Assembly: GCF_035917235.1 (NCBI RefSeq)
Contig: NZ_CP108423.1
Coordinates: forward strand, 2,855,001-2,919,000
DNA: 64,000 bases
DNA from: Streptomyces sp. NBC_01294
GTDB lineage: Bacteria; Actinomycetota; Actinomycetes; Streptomycetales; Streptomycetaceae
Direction of reading: 5' to 3'
Shown: positions 59,982 through 64,000 of the stretch, piece by piece
Layout: every line of letters begins with the position of its first letter
Numbering within the stretch: the first letter of the stretch is position 1
Program-made: the position numbers and the translations under genes
The notes under the pieces: model-generated
What the model saw: the letters and a program-made list of their open reading frames with translations, nothing else
The model's database searches: none
Told to the model about the DNA's origin: nothing

Positions 59982-60920
59982 ATGAGCACCTCGACCCCGG
60001 TGGACGGCAAGGCCACCGCCACCCCGCGCGGCAAGATCAGCGGCGCGGTGTGGACCGCCCTCGCCCTCGTCTACGTCGTCTGGGGATCGACCTACCTCGG
60101 CATCCGGATCGTCGTCGAGACCATGCCGCCGTTCCTCTCCGCCGGAGCCCGCTTCATCACCGCCGGCCTGCTGCTGGCCGGCGTCGTCGCCTGGCGGTAC
60201 GGGCCGGCCGCGCTCATCGCCACCCGTGCGCAGCTCGGCTCGGCGACCCTCGTCGGCCTGCTGCTGATCCTCGGCGGCAACGGCCTGGTCGTCCTCGCCG
60301 AGACCTCGGTGCCGTCCGGCCTGGCCGCCCTGCTGGTGGCAGCGGTGCCGATGTGGGTGGTGGTGCTGCGGGCGAGCACCGGGGACCGGCCCCCGCCGCG
60401 CACGCTGGGCGGGGTGCTGGTCGGCCTGGCCGGGCTCGCGGTGCTGACCAGTCCCGGGCTCAGCGGCGCGGTGCGCCTGTCGGGGGTGCTGATGGTGGTG
60501 GTGGCGTCGGTGCTGTGGTCGCTGGGCTCGTTCTCCGCATCGAAGCTGACGCTGCCGAGCAACCCGTTCACGGGCAGCGCGTACCAGATGCTCGCCGGCG
60601 GAGCGGCCGCGGTGGTCGTCGGCCTGCTGCGCGGCGAGCAGCGCGGCCTGGACCCGGCGGCCTTCTCCACCGCCTCCTGGCTGGCCCTCGGCTACCTCGT
60701 CCTGTTCGGCTCGCTCGTCGGATTCACGGCGTACGTGTGGCTGCTCCAGGCCGCGCCGCTGTCGCTGGTGTCCACGTACGCGTACGTCAATCCGGTCGTC
60801 GCCGTCGCGCTCGGCGCGCTGATCCTCGACGAGGCCCTGACCTGGCCGATCGTGGTGGGCGGCGGGATCGTCGTGGCGGCGGTCGGCGTGATCGTCAGCA
60901 CGGAGCGCACGAAGAGGTGA
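59982..60920 (+). CDS. EamA/DMT superfamily exporter
   Basis: 312 residues with ten membrane helices in two EamA repeats. Family blocks: LALVYVVWGSTYLGIRIVVE at helix one, GGNGLVVLAETSVPSGLAAL, and in the second half GFTAYVWLLQAAPLSLVSTY and AYVNPVVAVALGALILDEAL. The family exports amino acids and other small metabolites. A Pro/Thr-rich 20-residue tail precedes helix one. It follows the PEP mutase-like gene by 44 bases and may be its co-transcribed exporter, though no substrate link is visible. Confidence 0.93.
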   Translation: MSTSTPVDGKATATPRGKISGAVWTALALVYVVWGSTYLGIRIVVETMPPFLSAGARFITAGLLLAGVVAWRYGPAALIATRAQLGSATLVGLLLILGGNGLVVLAETSVPSGLAALLVAAVPMWVVVLRASTGDRPPPRTLGGVLVGLAGLAVLTSPGLSGAVRLSGVLMVVVASVLWSLGSFSASKLTLPSNPFTGSAYQMLAGGAAAVVVGLLRGEQRGLDPAAFSTASWLALGYLVLFGSLVGFTAYVWLLQAAPLSLVSTYAYVNPVVAVALGALILDEALTWPIVVGGGIVVAAVGVIVSTERTKR

Positions 60921-60993
60921 GGGCGGGGAGGGCGGTGAGGGCCGGGAGGCGGCCGGGCGGTCAGCCCGCGCAGCCCCGCTCGGGCTGGCCCGC

Positions 60994-61785
60994 TCAGCCC
61001 CGCGCCGCCCGCTCGTACAGCGCCTTCGCGTGCTCGTCGAACAGCGCGGCCGTGGAGTCCACGTCCGTGTCCCCGCCGCTCAGTACGCCGATCAGCCGCC
61101 CGGCGTGCTCGGGCCCGCCCCGGTCGGCGATCCAGGGGCTGCCGCTGGTCCCCGTCCAGAAGCCCGCGCAGCTCATGTAGAGCATGTCGGGGTCGTCCTC
61201 GTCGTGGCGGGTCTGCGTCGTGCAGGAGACGGGCTTGTTCTGCGGGTTGTGCTCGGACTCCGGGTAGCCGACGACGGTCACGTCCCGCTGGTACCCGGAG
61301 GTCCATTCGGGCTCCGGGGCCTCGGCGCCGCCGCCGACGGCGTCCTGCAGGCTGCGCCCGTCCTCGTCCGGCGCGACGGTGAGGAAGGCGAAGTCGGCCG
61401 TGTCCTCGCCCCACTTCGTCCAGCGGTCGTCCACGTGGATCGAGCGGACCTTCCACACCCCCAGCGGCTGGGTGCCGGCGCCCTCGCCGGAGAAGGCCGG
61501 GGCGAAGGAGAGCTCGCCGATGGCCAGGCCGTCGTGGGCGACCTCGCCCGGCTGCCCGTCCTCGCCCGCGGGGGCCACGCAGTGCGCGGCGGTGGCGACG
61601 ACGTTGCCCTTCGGGCTGTCGACGACGCTCGCCGTGCACCAGTGCTCGCCGCCCGCCATGAGCACTCCGACGGTGGGGAAGGGGAGCACGGGCCGCTCGC
61701 CCGGCGCCTTGAGGAACGCGACGGCGCACACCGCGGCGATCCCCGCGGCGGCGGCCGCGGATGCCCCCTTCACCACCGTGCTCAC
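60994..61785 (-). CDS. Trypsin-like serine protease, secreted or membrane-anchored
   Basis: 263 residues from the GTG overlapping the esterase stop (GTGA); the open frame extends 48 bases further upstream. A membrane helix or signal is at 7-25 (GASAAAAAGIAAVCAVAF). Catalytic triad H68 (VVATAAHCV), D131 (GEDTADFAFL) and S214 (FWTGTSGSPWIA). A cysteine pair (C50/C69) probably bridges the His loop. The substrate is unknown. Translational coupling to the Ag85-like esterase suggests joint secretion, for example activation or surface turnover of the esterases. Confidence 0.9.
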   Translation of the reverse strand: MSTVVKGASAAAAAGIAAVCAVAFLKAPGERPVLPFPTVGVLMAGGEHWCTASVVDSPKGNVVATAAHCVAPAGEDGQPGEVAHDGLAIGELSFAPAFSGEGAGTQPLGVWKVRSIHVDDRWTKWGEDTADFAFLTVAPDEDGRSLQDAVGGGAEAPEPEWTSGYQRDVTVVGYPESEHNPQNKPVSCTTQTRHDEDDPDMLYMSCAGFWTGTSGSPWIADRGGPEHAGRLIGVLSGGDTDVDSTAALFDEHAKALYERAARG

Positions 61786-62873
61786 TGCACGCCGGGGGCG
61801 GGTGTCGGTGCCTTCATCACCTTGCTGATCCACTCCAGGGAGCCCTCCCTCATGCCGCGCACGTAGGACTTTCCGTTGTGCTCACCATCCTGGATCACCT
61901 GCAGCCTGGTGTGCACGGGGCCCTTGCCGTACTCCTTCATGAACTTCTCGGCCTTCTCGCGGCCGGTCTCCGCGGTGCCGATCTGGAAGTTGACGTAGAC
62001 GTCCGGGCCGCCCGCCTTGATCAGCTTGTCGGCAAGCTTCTCGGGGTTGTCCCCGTCCATGGCCTGCGTGTTCCCCTGCCACAGCGGGGAGTCGGGGACG
62101 ATGTCGACCCCGCTCGCGATGGCCGCCTTGAACCGGTCGGGGTGCTTCAGGACGTGCTTGAAGGCGCCGAAGCCGCCCGAGGAGGAGCCCATGAAAGCCC
62201 AGCCGTCGCGGGAGGTGAAGGTGCGGAAATTGGCCTTCGTGAAATCCGGGACGTCATCGGCCATCCAGGTGCCCATCCTGGGCTGGCCGGGGATGTCCGA
62301 GCCGTCGAAGTGGTGCTTGGTGTCGCCGTTGATCACCGGCATGACGAGGATGAAGGGCAGGCTCGTCCCGGCCTGGGCCCCGTCGCTCACGGCCTTCTGG
62401 AGGCCGAGGCCGGGGCCCGTCCCCCAGTAGTTCGTCGGGTAGCCGCGGCCGCCGGGCAGGGAGATCAGGACCGGGAAGCCGCTCTTGGCGTACTTCGGGT
62501 CGTCGTACTCCTTGGGCACCCACACCCACACGTCGCCCGTGAATCCGGACTTCTTGCCCGTGAGGGTGGTCTTGGCGATCTGCGTGCCGTCGGGCAGCCG
62601 GTTGGTGCGGACGAACTGGGCCGCCGGCCCGGTGGGCATGAGCACCTCCGGCGGAACCTCGGCGGCGGTGGCGGCCGTCGCGGTCTTGTCCTGGACCTTC
62701 CCGAAGGCGACCGGATCCCCTATGTCCGAGAAGAGGCCGAACTTGTACGCCGCCGCGCCGCCCCCGGCGAGGGTGAGCGCGAGCCCGCCGCTGATCAGAA
62801 GCAGGCGCAGGCGGTGGGGGCGACGGCTGCCCTGGGTCATGGGGCTGCCGTCGCCTTGCTGGTCATGCTGCAC
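61782..62873 (-). CDS. Ag85-like esterase (alpha/beta hydrolase), copy 1
   Basis: 363 residues from the GTG at 62873; an ATG at 62840 is also possible. One N-terminal membrane helix or signal (about 22-43: LRLLLISGGLALTLAGGGAAAY). The esterase/antigen-85 fold shows WVWVPKEYDDPKYAKSGFPV, the Ser nucleophile in GWAFMGSSSGGFGAFKHVLK, and PVINGDTKHHFDGSDIPGQP. The acid and His residues lie in GGPDVYVNFQIGTAET and IQDGEHNG. The family includes mycolyltransferases and esterases of the surface. A close paralogue follows downstream in the window and is cut by its edge. Confidence 0.92.
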   Translation of the reverse strand: MQHDQQGDGSPMTQGSRRPHRLRLLLISGGLALTLAGGGAAAYKFGLFSDIGDPVAFGKVQDKTATAATAAEVPPEVLMPTGPAAQFVRTNRLPDGTQIAKTTLTGKKSGFTGDVWVWVPKEYDDPKYAKSGFPVLISLPGGRGYPTNYWGTGPGLGLQKAVSDGAQAGTSLPFILVMPVINGDTKHHFDGSDIPGQPRMGTWMADDVPDFTKANFRTFTSRDGWAFMGSSSGGFGAFKHVLKHPDRFKAAIASGVDIVPDSPLWQGNTQAMDGDNPEKLADKLIKAGGPDVYVNFQIGTAETGREKAEKFMKEYGKGPVHTRLQVIQDGEHNGKSYVRGMREGSLEWISKVMKAPTPAPGVQ

Positions 62874-63035
62874 GGTTTTGTCCCGTTCCTTCTCCGGCGC
62901 TCACCTCGGAGCGCGGGTCGGACCGATCGGTCCCCCTTACACCCCTTACAGAGGTATGAACGACGGGATGGGTTGCCTGAGACTGGCGGGACGTGGCGAG
63001 CACCACGTGACGGCCGGTGCGCCTCACCGGCCCGG

Positions 63036-64000
63036 TCAGCCGGCGTCGGGCTTCGGGGCCTTCAGGACCTTGCTGACCCACTCCAGTGAGCCTTCCTTCA
63101 TTCCCCGGACGTAGTGCCAGCCATTGTGCTCGCCGTTCTGGATGTCGCGGATGGTGGTCTTGACGGGTCCCTTGCCGTACTGCTCCTGGAACTTCGTCAT
63201 CCGCTCCCTCCCGCTCTCCTTCGTGCCGATCTGGAAGTTGATGTAGACCTCGGGGCCCTTGCCGTCGATCAGCTTCTTGGCGAGCTTCTCGGGGTTGTTC
63301 GCGTCCATCTCCGCCTGGTGGCCCTTCCAGAGCGGGGAGTCGGGGACGATCTCGCCGCCGCTGGCGATCACGGCCTTGAACTTGTCCGGGTGCTGCAGGA
63401 CCGTCTTCATGCCGACGAAGGCGCCGGACGAGGAGCCCATGAAGGCCCAGCCGTCACGGGACTTGTACGTACGGAAGTTGGCCTTGGCGAAGGCCGGGAC
63501 GTCCTCGGCGATCCACGTGCCCATCTTGGCCTGGCCGGGGATGTCGGAGCCGTCGTAGTAGTACTTGTTGTCCGGGTTGAGCACCGGCATGATCACGACG
63601 AACGGCAGGCTGGTACCGGCCTGGACGCCCTCGCTGATGGCCTTCTGGAGGCCGAGGCTGCGGTCGGACCAGTAGTTGGCCGGGAAGCCGTTGCCGCCGG
63701 GGAGCGCGATGAGGACCGGGAAGCCGCTCTTGGCGTACTTCGGGTCGTCGTACTCCTTGGGCGCCCACACCCATACGTCGCCCTCGAAGCCGGACTTCGC
63801 GCCCGCGAGGCGGGTCTTGGCGATGATCGTTCCGTCGTCGAGCTTGGTCGTCTGCTTGAAGTCGGACTTCGGGCCGGTCGGCATGAGCACGTCCGGGTCG
63901 CCGGAGGGCTTGGCCTCGGTCGCCGGTGCGGCCGGGTCGGTTTTCCCGTTGGCCGGGGGCGGGGTCTTGCCGAAGCTCACGGCCTCGCCGTTGCCGGAGA
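63036..64000 (-). CDS. Ag85-like esterase (alpha/beta hydrolase), copy 2, 5' partial
   Basis: The frame is open to the right edge, so the start and N-terminus are missing; 320 codons are visible. The visible part parallels copy 1 throughout: WVWAPKEYDDPKYAKSGFPV, GWAFMGSSSGAFVGMKTVLQ (nucleophile motif GSSSGA instead of GSSSGG), PVLNPDNKYYYDGSDIPGQA, YINFQIGTKESGRERMTKF and the final LEWVSKVLKAPKPDAG. The strong similarity points to a tandem duplication. The spacing to copy 1 is 162 bases. Confidence 0.92.
   Translation of the reverse strand, partial: SGNGEAVSFGKTPPPANGKTDPAAPATEAKPSGDPDVLMPTGPKSDFKQTTKLDDGTIIAKTRLAGAKSGFEGDVWVWAPKEYDDPKYAKSGFPVLIALPGGNGFPANYWSDRSLGLQKAISEGVQAGTSLPFVVIMPVLNPDNKYYYDGSDIPGQAKMGTWIAEDVPAFAKANFRTYKSRDGWAFMGSSSGAFVGMKTVLQHPDKFKAVIASGGEIVPDSPLWKGHQAEMDANNPEKLAKKLIDGKGPEVYINFQIGTKESGRERMTKFQEQYGKGPVKTTIRDIQNGEHNGWHYVRGMKEGSLEWVSKVLKAPKPDAG

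Noticed and set aside
57441..60920. Small biosynthetic cluster (PLP enzyme, PEP mutase-like enzyme, exporter)
   Set aside because: No phosphonate partner enzymes, regulator or scaffold genes, and a repeat-filled gap separates the PLP gene from the other two.
1..64000. tRNA, rRNA, prophage or integrated plasmid
   Set aside because: No cloverleaf-like sequence, rRNA segment, integrase, phage structural gene or attachment repeat was recognised by eye; a tRNA search tool could still find a missed gene.

Overview
The window is high-GC actinobacterial chromosome, almost certainly Streptomyces. Supporting signs are strong third-position GC in every gene, many GTG starts and GTGA/ATGA start-stop overlaps, mycothiol biosynthesis (mshB), a SpoIIE-type phosphatase with RsbW-like kinases, and GC-rich intergenic repeats. 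It looks like conserved core chromosome. I see no rRNA or tRNA gene, CRISPR array, prophage, integrase or antibiotic cluster.

Left part (1-23 kb). A cut-off CBS/MgtE-N protein and a DUF1003 membrane protein lead into mrp. Mrp is convergent with an envelope-stress block, tatB - htrA-like protease - zinc anti-sigma - ECF sigma factor, in the order of the Mycobacterium tuberculosis sigE locus. Then come an O-methyltransferase, a PAP2-like membrane protein, DUF3117, an enoyl-CoA hydratase/isomerase, tag, a DivIVA-like protein, a FolP2-type dihydropteroate synthase homologue, a LOG-family protein and dapE. A lysozyme-like protein, a small secreted repeat protein, dapC, fdxA, a GNAT, a SirB1-type protein and a large peptidoglycan-binding-domain protein follow. 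The last gene's stop codon lies in the end of a small MITE-like element. DUF6113 and mshB close the block.

Middle part (23-41 kb). Two complete peptide ABC importers lie in tandem on the minus strand with the same gene order (binding lipoprotein, two permeases, two ATPases), separated by a two-domain GNAT. Each has a GC hairpin between the lipoprotein gene and the first permease gene. The second also has a U-tract terminator-like hairpin just before its first gene. typA and a third, unusually long peptide-binding lipoprotein follow.

Right part (41-64 kb). A three-gene succinate dehydrogenase operon of the mycobacterial Sdh1 type has a membrane anchor with a Cys/His-rich motif. Next are a TPM protein paired with PspA, a PAS-GAF-SpoIIE-HATPase phosphatase with a separate RsbW-like protein, a Nudix hydrolase and a mini SPOR protein. 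After these come a GntR regulator, a DUF4190/septum-formation protein, a secreted subtilisin-like protease, a threonine-synthase-like enzyme, a PEP mutase/ICL-family enzyme, an EamA transporter, a trypsin-like protease and two tandem Ag85-like esterases, the last cut by the window edge.

Functions rest on motifs and family memory; no database search was run. Start sites were chosen from Shine-Dalgarno sequences, overlaps and family length.
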